Positions 50,401 to 59,700 of a stretch of DNA of 64,000 nt are shown one piece after another. The DNA is taken from the NCBI GenBank assembly GCA_027485235.1, contig JAIXRJ010000030.1, positions 1 to 64,000 on the forward strand, read 5' to 3'. The translations under genes and the position numbers were made by a program. Under the pieces are notes generated by a model, which was given only the letters and a program-made list of their open reading frames with translations, made no database searches and was not told where the DNA came from. This DNA is from Comamonadaceae bacterium (GTDB taxonomy: Bacteria; Pseudomonadota; Gammaproteobacteria; Burkholderiales; Burkholderiaceae_C). Positions within the stretch are counted from its first letter, which is position 1, and every line of letters starts with the position of its first letter.

Positions 50401-50972
50401 ACTACCAAGACACGGCTTATGCCCAGCTTTACCAAAGCATCGTGGATCGCGTACAAGCCACCGAAGCGCCTTTGGGCAAGACCCTGCTCAGCGAAACCGT
50501 GGCACGTCAACTGTACCGCCTGATGGCCTACAAAGACGAATACGAAGTGGCCCGTTTGCACACCCAAACGGGGTTTATGGAACGCATTCAAAACAGTTTT
50601 GAGGGCGACTTCAAAGTTCACTACCACTTGGCCCCACCGCTTTGGTCCAAGCGCAACAGCCAAGGTGAATTGGTCAAGAGAAAGTTCGGCCCCATCATGC
50701 TCACGGGCTTCAAAGTGCTGGCCAAACTCAAAGGTTTGCGTGGCACCAAGCTCGACTACTTTGGTAAAACCGAGGAACGGCAGACCGAACGGGCCTTGAT
50801 CCGCGAGTACATGCAACACATTGATGCCGTACTGAACACCTTGACTGCCGATTCACACGCCCATGCGGTCAGTGTGGCGCAGGTGCCAGAAAACATCAAA
50901 GGGTTTGGCCACGTCAAAGAACGCAACATCCGTGCCGCCCGATCCTTGTGGACAACATTGCTGCATTCATGA
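47436..50972 (+). CDS. Indolepyruvate ferredoxin oxidoreductase, fused subunits
   Basis: 1178 residues. Oxidatively decarboxylates aryl-pyruvates from transaminated aromatic amino acids to aryl-acyl-CoA. The N-terminal part (KNTAGFISGYRGSPLGGYDQ) is the pyrimidine-binding half; TPP and Mg contacts lie around NIGDGTYFHSG...YNDAVAMTGGQ near residues 525-565. A 4Fe-4S motif EEVCEGCGDCGVQSNC sits near 665, and the C-terminal gamma-type domain starts at GVGGTGVITIGQLLG near 765. It thus joins IorA- and IorB-like parts in one polypeptide, the form typical of aerobic proteobacteria. AGGA precedes the ATG. Divergent from the Lrp-type gene. Confidence 0.92.
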   Translation: MNAPLPDSIRQALETVTLDDKYSLDVGRAFMSGVQALVKLPMLQRQRDALQGKNTAGFISGYRGSPLGGYDQSLWKAKEHLKAQHIVFQPGVNEELAATALWGTQQLGFAPPGTNKFDGVFGIWYGKGPGVDRCSDVFKHANMAGTTPWGGVLAVAGDDHVAKSSTAAHQSDHIFKACGLPVFFPASVQDILDQGLHAIALSRFAGIWSGMKTIQEIVESSATAHIDPERVQIVLPEFVMPPGGVHIRWPDTALEQEARLFDYKWYAALAYIRANKLNHNVIQGPNDRFGLIASGKAYNDTRQALLDLGLDDATCQRLGIRLHKVGVVWPLEAQTTREFATGLREILVVEEKRQVIEYQLKEELYNWRDDVRPHILGKFDEAEGDVSGGEWSIPNPSERTLLRANADLTPALIARAIAKRLKKLGADADTTARIDAHLAVLDAQEKSLQTLTLGAAAERTPWFCSGCPHNTSTKVPDGSRAMAGIGCHFMSLWMDRSTTGFTQMGGEGVPWTGQQPFCTDQHIFANIGDGTYFHSGILAVRQSVASGVNITYKILYNDAVAMTGGQPIGERSEGHSVVQIAMSMKAEGAQRIVVVTDEPEKYKDVALAEGVRVFHRDELDRIQREMRVIKGTTVIIYDQTCATEKRRRRKRSTLVDPAVRVMINEEVCEGCGDCGVQSNCLSVEPLETPLGRKRTINQSTCNKDTSCLKGFCPSFVTVEGGTFKKKATSTHATPHPATLGALPEPELPLIGQPWGMVVAGVGGTGVITIGQLLGMAAHMEGKGIVTQDSAGLAQKGGATWSHILVANTQDEIRTTRVGMAAADLIIGCDPIVSASKETTVRMRAGRTHVALNSNSTPTAAFVKNGNWQNPAEQCVAEITAQVGVSGVGAFDADALAKQLMGDTIYVNPMLLGYAWQKGWVPLRLESLVRAIELNDVQVKNNLAAFEWGRHAAYQLNALMQTLQPVQVIQFKKRDSLEDLIADRMKRLTDYQDTAYAQLYQSIVDRVQATEAPLGKTLLSETVARQLYRLMAYKDEYEVARLHTQTGFMERIQNSFEGDFKVHYHLAPPLWSKRNSQGELVKRKFGPIMLTGFKVLAKLKGLRGTKLDYFGKTEERQTERALIREYMQHIDAVLNTLTADSHAHAVSVAQVPENIKGFGHVKERNIRAARSLWTTLLHS

Positions 50973-50999
50973 AAAAACCAAGCCACCGTTGAAGGTGGC
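50972..50999 (-). terminator. Intrinsic terminator of the min operon
   Basis: GCCACC (50982-50987) and GGTGGC (50994-50999) form a 6-bp stem, extended by CCA/TGG after a mismatch. On the minus strand six Ts follow (50977-50972). It separates minE from the convergent oxidoreductase. Confidence 0.7.
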
Positions 51000-51022
51000 C
51001 TGGGCGGACAGAAGCGGTCTTC

Positions 51023-51283
51023 TCAACGACTGTCGGGCAATTCGATTTTGACTTCCAACACTTCCAGATTGTCCTGACGTTCCAAATTGACTTTGATGTC
51101 GTCAGGATTGATCTTGATGTACTTGCTGATCACCGCGATCAATTCACGTTGCAAATCAGGCAGGTAATCGGGCTCAAGGGCGTTTCGGCCACTGCGCTCG
51201 TGTGCGAGGATGATTTGCAGGCGTTCCCTGGCCACACTCGCGGTCTGCTTCTTTTCGCCCAAGAGGAAGGAAAGAACGGACAT
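51023..51283 (-). CDS. minE: Cell division topological specificity factor MinE
   Basis: 86 residues. [30 protein letters not shown] carries the membrane-targeting and anti-MinCD helix; the rest, from [24 protein letters not shown], is the dimeric topological-specificity domain. It releases MinD from the membrane to produce pole-to-pole oscillation. Separated from minD by 3 bases. Confidence 0.95.
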   Translation of the reverse strand: MSVLSFLLGEKKQTASVARERLQIILAHERSGRNALEPDYLPDLQRELIAVISKYIKINPDDIKVNLERQDNLEVLEVKIELPDSR

Positions 51284-51286
51284 GGT

Positions 51287-52102
51287 TTACTTGCCTCCGA
51301 ACAGACGTTTGAATAAACCTGGTTTTTCGGCATCCGTGAAGCGCATGGGCTTGTCTTCACCCAGAAAGCGCTCGATCACATCCTTGTAGGCTTCCGACAC
51401 GTCACTGTTGGCCATGTGGATAACAGGCGTGCCCTGATTGGACGCTTGCAGCACATTTTCGCTTTCGGGAATCACGCCCAACAATTGAATTCGCAAAATA
51501 TCTTGAATGTCTTGCAAAGACAGCATTTGACCGTCTTCAACACGGTTGGGGTTGTAGCGCGTGATCAAAAGATGTTCTTTGATCGGCTCCAAGCCTTCAA
51601 TGGCGCGCTTGGTTTTGCTGCCCAGCATGCCCAAAATGCGGTCGGAATCCCTGACCGAAGACACTTCGGGGTTGGTCACCACCAAAGCTTCATCGGCAAA
51701 GTGCATGGCCATCAGAGCGCCAGTTTCGATACCGGCAGGTGAATCACACACGATGTATTCAAAACCCATGTCGCTCAAATCATTCAAGACCTTGGCCACA
51801 CCTTCCTGCGACAGCGCTTCTTTGTCGCGCGTCTGTGAGGCAGCCAACACAAACAGATTGCCGCACTGCTTGTCCTTGATCAAAGCCTGGTTCAGGTTGG
51901 CTTCGCCCTGAATCACATTGATCAAGTCATACACCACACGGCGTTCACAACCCATGATCAAGTCCAGATTGCGCAAACCCACATCAAAGTCGATCACGGC
52001 AGTTTTAAAGCCTTTCAAAGCCAAGCCGGTCGCGAAACTGGCGCTGGTCGTGGTTTTGCCCACACCACCTTTGCCGGAGGTCACTACAACAATTTTTGCC
52101 AT
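51287..52102 (-). CDS. minD: Septum site-determining ATPase MinD
   Basis: 271 residues. Deviant Walker A SGKGGVGKTTTSASFATGLA (about residues 8-27), DFDVGLRNLDLIMGCERRVVYD, and a C-terminal amphipathic membrane helix ending GLFKRLFGGK. It binds MinC and MinE on the membrane. The ATG at 52102 starts the conserved MAKIVVVTSGKGG; a start seven codons earlier is unlikely. It lies 27 bases after minC. Confidence 0.96.
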   Translation of the reverse strand: MAKIVVVTSGKGGVGKTTTSASFATGLALKGFKTAVIDFDVGLRNLDLIMGCERRVVYDLINVIQGEANLNQALIKDKQCGNLFVLAASQTRDKEALSQEGVAKVLNDLSDMGFEYIVCDSPAGIETGALMAMHFADEALVVTNPEVSSVRDSDRILGMLGSKTKRAIEGLEPIKEHLLITRYNPNRVEDGQMLSLQDIQDILRIQLLGVIPESENVLQASNQGTPVIHMANSDVSEAYKDVIERFLGEDKPMRFTDAEKPGLFKRLFGGK

Positions 52103-52129
52103 GGGGGTTTCTTTCTTCGTCAAAAATAA

Positions 52130-52894
52130 TCAAAGTTTCAAAGGTGATATCAACAATTTGTCGCCATCAGGGCCAGATTGCAAACAAATCTGGGCAGGCA
52201 AGCCCAAGACTTCCGAAGGAAAAGGATTCTCGCTGGTGCGGTAAACACCGGCGATGGAAATCAGTTCGGGTTCCATCGCCTGCGCAAAAATCAGTGCATC
52301 GGTGTTCCCTCTCGCGCCAGCAATCGCCTTGCCACGCAAGGTGCCATACACATGGATATGGCCGTCAGCGATCACCTCTGCACCCGCATTGACCATGCCC
52401 ATCACAATCAAATCGCGCCCTTTGGCATACACCTGTTGACCCGAACGCAAAGATTTGTCGATGCGCATAGCACCGGAGACTGCAGGTGAAATGGTGAATG
52501 GATCGGCCAGAGGCTCTGCTGGTGCTTGTGGCTCAACAAGGGGGGTAGATCGCCGAATGCGGGCATCAGACGCATCGACCAAGCCTGCCCCCTTGGCCAG
52601 ATCCAAAAGTGCAGCAGAAGCGCCTTTGATGGCCAAAGGCACCAGTTGGTGCTGCCTCAAAAGGGTCATGAGGGCGCTCAAATCCAGGGCTTCTTGCGCC
52701 ACCAGACTCAAACCACTGACATCGATCACCATCGGGTCATGGTCAAAAAACCCGGGACTTTCAGCCATTTGCTGGTCCAAAGCGCGTGACAGCGCCACTT
52801 TGTCGCTTGTTTTGAGCACCAAAGCCACCAAGGACAAATCAGCGCCTTTGATTTCGTAACAGGGGTTGGAAGGGTCTTCTGAAACGATCGCCAT
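52130..52894 (-). CDS. minC: Septum site-determining protein MinC
   Basis: 254 residues, inhibitor of FtsZ ring assembly. The N-terminal FtsZ-interacting domain is the first ~115 residues. After a Pro-rich linker (PLVEPQAPAEPLADP) the C-terminal MinD-binding beta-helix has LRSGQQVYAKGRDLIVMG, VNAGAEVIADGHIHVYG and LRGKAIAGARGNTDALIFA. The start MAIVSEDPS is chosen although the ribosome site is weak. First gene of minCDE. Confidence 0.93.
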   Translation of the reverse strand: MAIVSEDPSNPCYEIKGADLSLVALVLKTSDKVALSRALDQQMAESPGFFDHDPMVIDVSGLSLVAQEALDLSALMTLLRQHQLVPLAIKGASAALLDLAKGAGLVDASDARIRRSTPLVEPQAPAEPLADPFTISPAVSGAMRIDKSLRSGQQVYAKGRDLIVMGMVNAGAEVIADGHIHVYGTLRGKAIAGARGNTDALIFAQAMEPELISIAGVYRTSENPFPSEVLGLPAQICLQSGPDGDKLLISPLKL

Positions 52895-53471
52895 GGTGCC
52901 GTCAGGGATAAAAAGGAACAAATCTTAACAGCGCACTTGTTTGTTTGTTTCTTCTTAATGTTTTATATCTCTGTATAGTTGTAGTAGTAAAGGGCTGTAA
53001 CTGATGGGGACAAGTGCTGATTCTTGAACAGTGACAAGGACTTGGGGTGACTCCAAACGTGTGGGTGACCGTGTTTTTGGCGGGTTCACAAAAATGAACA
53101 ACTTTTAAAAACTGGACCAAGCTGTGGATAACCAGAGGTTGACACGCCTTTTATCCACAGCTTTTTCCAGGCGTCAGGGGCCGCTGTTCGTCCCGCCGAG
53201 GATGATCCCTTGCGCAACAAAGCCCATACGGTGCTGGTTTGGCCTGTTTGTGAAAAAAAATCTCCGGCCAGTTCAAACGCCCACGTTCTTCATGGACCTG
53301 TTCATGGGCCTGTTCAGGGGCACGGTTTGGGGCCTGTGGCGGTCGATGCGGTGAACACAGCACCGAGCTCAGCGGCCGGGCGATCAGGGCGTTGGACCTG
53401 GAGCCAAGGGCAAAAGCTGGTCAGCAGCCTTTGGGTGTTGCTGCCAGTGGTCATCAAACTGCGACAGGGGT
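52895..53471. other. 577-base gene-poor region upstream of minC
   Basis: No convincing coding frame. The 100 bases next to minC are AT-rich and include TTTGTTTGTTTCTTC and TATACA (minus strand, 52977-52972), a candidate -10 for minCDE. Two inverted DnaA boxes follow at 53121-53161. Farther on, a 12-base unit CATGGACCTGTT/CATGGGCCTGTT is directly repeated near 53292-53315. Open frames on either strand here lack any recognisable domain. Confidence 0.5.
53121..53161. promoter_or_regulatory. Pair of inverted perfect DnaA boxes
   Basis: GCTGTGGATAA (53121-53131) and TTATCCACAGC (53151-53161) are exact inverted copies, each containing the consensus DnaA box TTATCCACA. A TTGACA promoter-like hexamer lies between them (53139-53144). 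Confidence 0.75.
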
Positions 53472-53966
53472 TCAATGGCGGCCGTGATCGCCAAGGTGTT
53501 GCCTGGCGTGGCGGTCTGAGCTTCGCACCATGCGGGCCGTTGTTTCGTCAAACACCTGTTTTTGATCCGCGCTCAAAGTGAGGTAAAAAGTTCGGATAGC
53601 ATCGGCACGTTGTTGCATGCGGGCATCACGCTCGGTTTTCATGGCCTGCATCTGATCCAGGCGTTCGGGGGTGGTCATGGGCCCCCATGCGGCACGCGAT
53701 GGCAACGCCATGGGGGCCGGAGGCTGCATCGATTGGCTGAACGTGTTCCACGCCGGCTCTTGAGAAGCCTGCAAGGACAGTTTGGATTTCAGCTCGGTCA
53801 AATGCTGGGTGTGGCGCTTGGCTTGGTGTGCGCGCATGTTCTCCATGTGACCAACACGGGGGCTCTCGGTGGGGGCCGGGGTGTTTTGGGCCAAAGCCAG
53901 ACCAGTCAGACCGGTCAGACCGGCCATCAAGGCCGCTGCAAACAAGGGGGTGCGAATCGATATCAT
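53472..53966 (-). CDS. Spy/CpxP-like LTXXQ-family periplasmic protein
   Basis: 164 residues. The signal peptide MISIRTPLFAAALMAGLTGLTGLALAQ is followed by a helical, Met/Gln/Arg-rich chain with TPERLDQMQAMKTERDARM and LTLSADQKQVFDE, the repeated LTxxQ-like pattern of Spy and CpxP chaperones, which protect envelope proteins and bind metal-stress signals. AAGGATG precedes the ATG. Its position next to copper genes fits a role in metal-induced envelope stress. An N-terminally longer frame lacks a signal peptide at its start and is rejected. Confidence 0.7.
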   Translation of the reverse strand: MISIRTPLFAAALMAGLTGLTGLALAQNTPAPTESPRVGHMENMRAHQAKRHTQHLTELKSKLSLQASQEPAWNTFSQSMQPPAPMALPSRAAWGPMTTPERLDQMQAMKTERDARMQQRADAIRTFYLTLSADQKQVFDETTARMVRSSDRHARQHLGDHGRH

Positions 53967-54052
53967 GGAAACATCCTTGGGTTGATGGGATGCATGCAGT
54001 CTGATCCGCCCATGTGTCCGCGTTGTGCCCGGATGCTGTTGATTTGTAAAGG

Positions 54053-54247
54053 TCAAGTATTTCTATTCTTGCAGGTGTTGATGCCCAGCAAGCTGTAAGG
54101 TGGGCACCAACCGACCAAGCCGGTGCCCAAAGGCAGCAGTCCCAGCCAGCCCCAGACGCCCACGGTATTGGAGGCCGCCAATGCGATCAAGACGAGGCCA
54201 GCCACAATGCGGATGATGCGTTCGGTGTTGCCAATGTTCAGGGTCAT
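54053..54247 (-). CDS. DUF2892 (YgaP-like) small membrane protein
   Basis: 64 residues with two hydrophobic hairpin segments and the family pattern NIGNTERIIRIVAGLVLIAL, GLLPLGTGLVGWCPPYSLLGINT. Function unknown; relatives often accompany rhodanese or metal-handling genes. GGGAG lies before the ATG. It is in line with the CopZ-like gene 27 bases upstream. Confidence 0.85.
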   Translation of the reverse strand: MTLNIGNTERIIRIVAGLVLIALAASNTVGVWGWLGLLPLGTGLVGWCPPYSLLGINTCKNRNT

Positions 54248-54274
54248 GTGAAACTCCCGGGGGATTGAAAAAAT

Positions 54275-54472
54275 TCAGGCGCTGACGCGGTAACCCTCAT
54301 CTACCATGGCCTGGGCCAGTGTGTCTCGCTCCACAGTGGAATCGATTTCAACGCGCTGCACTGTGCGGTCAATCACAATGCACGCCTGCGCATCCAGTGC
54401 CAACATAGCTTGGGTGATGGCTTTCTCACAATGGCCACATGTCATGCCCTGAACGGTGAAAATTTGGTTCAT
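54275..54472 (-). CDS. Heavy-metal-associated domain protein (CopZ-like chaperone)
   Basis: 65 residues, one ferredoxin-like HMA fold that carries a soft metal ion, probably Cu(I). The binding loop GMTCGHC is at residues 9-15 and the end IDSTVERDTLAQAMVDEGYRV completes the fold. Divergent from the copper ATPase gene at a distance of 76 bases, which fits joint regulation; it would deliver copper to the ATPase. Confidence 0.88.
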   Translation of the reverse strand: MNQIFTVQGMTCGHCEKAITQAMLALDAQACIVIDRTVQRVEIDSTVERDTLAQAMVDEGYRVSA

Positions 54473-54500
54473 GATGGTTCTTCTTCAATGAATTGCACAG

Positions 54501-54514
54501 GACCCGATGGGGTC
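54501..54514. promoter_or_regulatory. Palindrome in the copZ-copA intergenic region
   Basis: GACCC-GATG-GGGTC is a perfect inverted repeat just downstream of TTGCAC. MerR-family regulators such as CueR bind palindromes in the promoter spacer, so this is a candidate metal-response operator. It does not closely match the E. coli CueR box, and no regulator gene of that family is in the window. Confidence 0.35.
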
Positions 54515-54548
54515 TCGCCTGAGCTTAGGTCATCCAAAACTTCATGCC

Positions 54549-56780
54549 ATGACACAGATCAAGAAGGACTCTCCCATCGCCTGCGACATCGGCATTGGAG
54601 GCATGACCTGCGCATCGTGCGTGGTGCGGGTCGAGAAAGCCCTGAAGAAAATCCCCGGTGTGCTCAGCGTCACGGTCAATTTGGCCACCGAGTCGGCCCG
54701 CATCGAAGTGGCTTCGGGCGACGTGACCGATGCCCGCTTGCGCCGCGCGGTGCGCGATGCCGGTTATGAGCCCCGCACACCCGAAGCACAAGCCGATGTG
54801 GGCCGTGCTTCACCCTGGGCCGGATTCCTGCCGGTCGGTGTGGGCCTGCTGCTGACCACACCTTTGGTTTTGCCCATGTTGGGGGCGTTGTGGGGCGGGC
54901 ATGGGATGCTGCCCGCCTGGCTGCAGTTTGCTTTGGCCACGCCGGTGCAGTTCGTGTTGGGCGCACGTTTTTACAAAGCCGGATGGCACGCGCTCAAAGC
55001 GATGACGGGCAATATGGATTTGCTGGTGTCCTTGGGCACCACCGCAGCTTGGGCTTTGTCGGTTTGGTTGTGGGTCACAGCGCACACAGGCCACACCCCG
55101 CACCTGTACTTCGAAGGTTCGGCCGTGGTCATCACGCTGGTCATGTTGGGCAAATGGCTGGAGACGCGCGCCAAGCGCCAGACCACCGAGGCGATCCGCG
55201 CCTTGCATGCCTTGCGCCCCGACAAGGCGCATTGGCTGGGTCAGGCCGGCGAAGTCGATGTGCCTGTGGATGAAATTCTCATGGGCGACCAGATCGTGGT
55301 GCGGCCCGGAGAACGTTTTCCGCTCGACGGCGAATTGCTGCAGGGTCAAAGCCAGGTCGACGAATCCATGCTAACGGGTGAGCCTTTGCCAGTGAGCAAA
55401 GGGCCCGGCGCGGCTTTGACCGGCGGGTCGATGAATGGCGAAGGGCGTGTGCTCATGCGCGTGACGGCGGTGGGCCACGAAACCGTGCTCTCGCACATCA
55501 TTCGCCTGGTCGAAGACGCGCAAGCGGCCAAAGCGCCCATTCAGCGGCTGGTGGACAAAGTGGCCGAAGTGTTTGTGCCCGTGGTGTTGCTGATCTCGCT
55601 GCTCACCTTGGGGGCCTGGATGGCGATGGGGTCTGACTTTGAAACCGCACTCATCCACGCGGTCGCTGTGCTGGTCATCGCCTGCCCTTGCGCCTTGGGC
55701 CTGGCCACCCCTGTGGCCATCATGGCGGGCACGGGTGTGGCGGCCCAACACGGCATCTTGATCAAAGACGTGCAGGCGTTGGAGTTGGCGCACCGCGTGC
55801 AAACCGTCGCCTTTGACAAAACGGGCACGCTCACCGTGGGCCAGCCGCGCTTGCTGGCCCATGTGCCCGCCCCAGGACACGATGCGCCTACGGCTTTGGC
55901 TTTGGCCGCACGCGTGCAAAGCGGCAGCGAACACCCCTTGGCGTGCGCGGTGGTGAGCGCGGCCGAAAAGCAAGGCCTGACAGGCCCCACCGCCCAAGAC
56001 CTGCAAGCCCTGCCCGGCAAGGGCGTGTTGGCCAAGGTGGATGGCAAGCAGCTGATGCTGGGCAGCTTGCGTTGGCTGCAAGAAGAAGGTCTGGACATCG
56101 GCATGTGGCAGCCAGACATCCAAGCCTTGCAGGGGCAAGGCGCCAGCTTGTCGGCGCTGGCCGAGCGCACCGATGCCGGTTTGCACGCCCTGCTGCTGAT
56201 GGCCTTTGGCGACGAGCCCAAAGTGGGCGCTGCGCAAGCCTTGAGCACTTTGCGCGAACGCGGCCTGAAGTTGGTGATGATCTCGGGCGATAACCAGGCC
56301 GCCGCCGAAGCCATGGCGCGCCGCTTGGGGCTACGCCCCGAGGCCGGAGAAGTGCTGGCCAATGTGCTGCCTGGAGACAAGTCGGCACAGGTGCAAAAAC
56401 TGCGCGCGGGTGGCCAAGTGGTGGCCATGGTGGGCGACGGGGTGAACGACGCGCCCGCTTTGGCCGCCGCCGATGTGGGCATGGCCATGGGCAACGGCAC
56501 GGATGTGGCCATGCACGCGGCGGGCATCACCCTCATGCGCGGCGAAGTGGCCTTGGTGGGTGCGGCGCTCGACATCTCGGCCCGCACCGTGGCCAAGATC
56601 CGACAAAACCTGTTTTGGGCCTTTGCCTACAACGTGGCGGGCATCCCCTTGGCCGCGATGGGCTACCTCAACCCCATGCTGGCGGGCGCCGCCATGGCGC
56701 TCAGTTCGGTGAGCGTCATGGCCAACGCCTTGCTGCTCAAGCGTTGGAAACCCGGTGACGGAGGCAGCACAGGGGCATGA
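54549..56780 (+). CDS. copA: Copper-exporting P1B-type ATPase
   Basis: 743 residues, inner-membrane pump for Cu(I). One N-terminal metal-binding domain with GMTCASC (about residues 18-24), eight membrane helices, the ion site [10 protein letters not shown] near 385, phosphorylation site DKTGT near 425, HP locus SEHPLA, and GDGVNDAP near 635. YN in helix 7 and MALSS in helix 8 define the Cu(I) P1B-1 class. MTQIKKDSP is taken as the start; a 14-residue extension is possible. It ends 6 bases from the stop of the convergent RND gene with no terminator visible between. Confidence 0.93.
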   Translation: MTQIKKDSPIACDIGIGGMTCASCVVRVEKALKKIPGVLSVTVNLATESARIEVASGDVTDARLRRAVRDAGYEPRTPEAQADVGRASPWAGFLPVGVGLLLTTPLVLPMLGALWGGHGMLPAWLQFALATPVQFVLGARFYKAGWHALKAMTGNMDLLVSLGTTAAWALSVWLWVTAHTGHTPHLYFEGSAVVITLVMLGKWLETRAKRQTTEAIRALHALRPDKAHWLGQAGEVDVPVDEILMGDQIVVRPGERFPLDGELLQGQSQVDESMLTGEPLPVSKGPGAALTGGSMNGEGRVLMRVTAVGHETVLSHIIRLVEDAQAAKAPIQRLVDKVAEVFVPVVLLISLLTLGAWMAMGSDFETALIHAVAVLVIACPCALGLATPVAIMAGTGVAAQHGILIKDVQALELAHRVQTVAFDKTGTLTVGQPRLLAHVPAPGHDAPTALALAARVQSGSEHPLACAVVSAAEKQGLTGPTAQDLQALPGKGVLAKVDGKQLMLGSLRWLQEEGLDIGMWQPDIQALQGQGASLSALAERTDAGLHALLLMAFGDEPKVGAAQALSTLRERGLKLVMISGDNQAAAEAMARRLGLRPEAGEVLANVLPGDKSAQVQKLRAGGQVVAMVGDGVNDAPALAAADVGMAMGNGTDVAMHAAGITLMRGEVALVGAALDISARTVAKIRQNLFWAFAYNVAGIPLAAMGYLNPMLAGAAMALSSVSVMANALLLKRWKPGDGGSTGA

Positions 56781-56786
56781 CCTTGA

Positions 56787-59700
56787 TCACGCTGCTTCGG
56801 GCCGGCGGTGTGACTTGGCAAACCAGGACGCGTAGAGCACGGGCAAGACCACCAAGGTCAGCAAGGTGGCGGTGATCAGCCCACCGATCACCACGATGGC
56901 CAAGGGGCGCTGGGTTTCCGAGCCAATGTCGTGGCTCAGCGCCATGGGCAGCAGGCCCAGGGCCGCCAGCATGGCCGTCATCAGCACCGTGCGCAGGCGT
57001 TGTTGCGCCCCCTCCTTGACCGCCTCGAGCACGGAATAGCCCCTGTTTTGCAGCTGCTGGAACACCGACAGCATCACCACGCCGTTGAGCACCGCTTGGC
57101 CCGACAAGGCAATGAAGCCGATGGCCGCGGACACCGACAAGGGGATGTTGAACAGCCAAAGCGCGACAAACCCCCCGATGAGCGCGAGGGGCACGTTGAA
57201 CAAAATCAGCGTGGCCGATTTCAAGGAACCGAAAGCATCGAACAACAGCACAAAAATCAACAGCAGCGAGATCGGCACCACCACCGACAGGCGTTGCATC
57301 GCGCGCTCTTGGTTTTCAAACTCGCCGGACCATTTGACGCTGTAGTTTTCTGGAACCTTGACGTTCGCATGGATGCGCTCTTTCATGTCGGCCACCACCG
57401 AGCCCATGTCGCGGCCTTTGATGAAAATGCCAATGGCCATGGTGCGCTGGCCCAACTCGCGGGCGATGTTCATTGCCCCGCTGGTTTCCTCGATGGTGCT
57501 CACAGCGCCCAAATTCACATAGCCGCCGTCGGGCCGTGGAATGGGAATGGCCGCCAGCTCGGAGATGCTGCGGCGCTCTTTGGGCAAGCGAACCGCCACG
57601 TCAAAGCGCCGCTCGCCCTCCCACAAAGTGGTGGCCCCTTTGCCCGCCAGTGCGGCTTCGATCACGTCCTGCACATCGCCCACGTTGAGGCCATAACGTG
57701 CCGCTTGCTCGCGCTGGATGTTGATCAGCAACTGAGGCAATTCGCCTTTGCGGTCGATTTCGGCCCGACTCACGCCTTTGACTTGCTTGACTTCGCGCTC
57801 AATGGCTTCGGCGGTTTGCCTGAGTTGCCCCAGGTCATCCCCGGCGATCTTGATCACGATCTGGCCGTCGATTTGAGAAATGGATTCGAGCACGTTGTCG
57901 CGGATCGGCTGCGAGAATGTGGGCTCCATGCCGGGCAGCACCGAAACGGCCCGGTCCATTTCGTCGATCAGTTTTTCTCGGGTCAGACCGTCGCGCCACT
58001 GCTCTTGCGGTTTGACGCCCACAAACACTTCGGCCATGCTGATGGTTTTGGGGTCTGTGCCATCTTCGGGTTGTCCGGCTTTGGACACCGTGGTCTGCAC
58101 CTCGGGGATGGTCAGCAGGGCCTGGCGCACTTGGCGCAAGATGCGGGAGGCCTCGTCGTTGGACACACTGGAGGGCAGGCGCAGGTTCACCCAAATCGTG
58201 CCTTCGTTGAGTTCGGGCAGAAACTCTGAGCCCAAACGCGAGGCCACGCCCATGGACAGCACAAAGCAGCCGATGGCGATGCCCACCACTTTGCGGCGGT
58301 GCGCGAGTGCCCATTCCAGTGCAGGACGGTAAATGGCTTTGGCTTTGGCCACGACCCGGTTGTCACCGTGGGGCAATTTTTTACGCAACATCCAGTAGGC
58401 CAGCAAAGGCACCAGCGTCAGGGAGAAGATGAGCGCACCGATCAACGCAGCGGTCACCGACAAGGCCATGGGCTGGAAGATGCGGCCCTCATGGCGCTGC
58501 AGCGCAAAGATCGGGATGTGCGCGGCAATGATGATCAGCATCGAAAACACAGTGGGACGCGCCACCTCGTGGGTGGCTTCGATGACGAGATGTTTGCGCT
58601 CTTTGTCGGTCATGTCCTCACCCCGCTCCGCCAAGCGGTGCATGATGTTTTCGACCACGATCACCGCCCCATCGACGATGATGCCGAAATCAATCGCACC
58701 CAGGGCCAGCAAATTTGCCGGGATGCCCATGATCTTGAGGCCCATGAAGGTGGACAGCAAAGCCAGTGGAATCAACACCACCACGGCCAAGCTGGCACGC
58801 AGGTTGGATAAAAAAACATAAAGGACCAGGGCGACCAGCAAGGCGCCTTCGATTAAATTTCTGAAAACGGTGGTCAGTGTTTTGTTCATCAGCCAGGTGC
58901 GGTCATAAAACGGCACGACTTGCACCCCCTTGGGCAGTCTGCGGTCGTTCAACTCCTGAAGTTTCTCCTTGACGCCCTTGAGCACCACGCTCGGATTTTC
59001 ACCTTTGCGCATGATCACGATGCCCGTGACCACATCGTTGTCCAAGTCCTGGCCCACCACGCCCAAGCGCGGCACGGCACCCACCTGCACACTGGCCACG
59101 TCACGTACCAAAATCGGCGTGGCGTTGCGCGTGGCCACCACCACCTGTCCAATTTCTTCGGGCGAGCGCAACAGGCCAATGCCACGAATGGCGAACTGCT
59201 GCAGACCCTGTGCAACGTAACTGCCGCCCGCGTTGGCATTGCCCCGCCCCAGGGCGTCGAGCAGGTTTTGAAATGTCAAGTGGTGCGCACGAAGTTTTTC
59301 CATGTCCGGCTGCACTTCGAATTGCTTGATGAAGCCGCCCAGGGCGACCACATCGGCGACACCGGGGACTTGCCGCAAGGCCCTTTCAACCACCCAGTCT
59401 TGCAGCGTTCGCAGCTCGGTGGTGGACTGACCATCGCCGCGCAAGCGGTAACGCATGATTTCGCCTACGGGCGTGGCGTTGGGTGCGATGTTCGCTTCCA
59501 CGCCCGGGGGCAGTGCGACCCCGCGCAAGCGTTCGTTGACTTGCTGGCGAACAATGTTCACATCGGCGTTGTCGTTGTAGGTCACCACGGTGAACGACAA
59601 ACCGAACTGGGTGTGCGAAAAGACCCGAATCGAGTTGGGCAAACCGGCCAATGCCACCTCGATGGGCAGCGTCACTTGTTTTTCGACTTCTTCGGCCGCG

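Noticed and set aside
52895-53471. Calling this region the replication origin
   Set aside because: Only two DnaA boxes were found and neither dnaA nor rpmH is in the window; skew could not be computed here.
53124-53581. Two open frames of 76 and 123 codons near the DnaA boxes
   Set aside because: Compositionally odd, overlapping each other and the 3' end of the Spy-like gene, and without motifs; more likely chance frames in GC-rich DNA.
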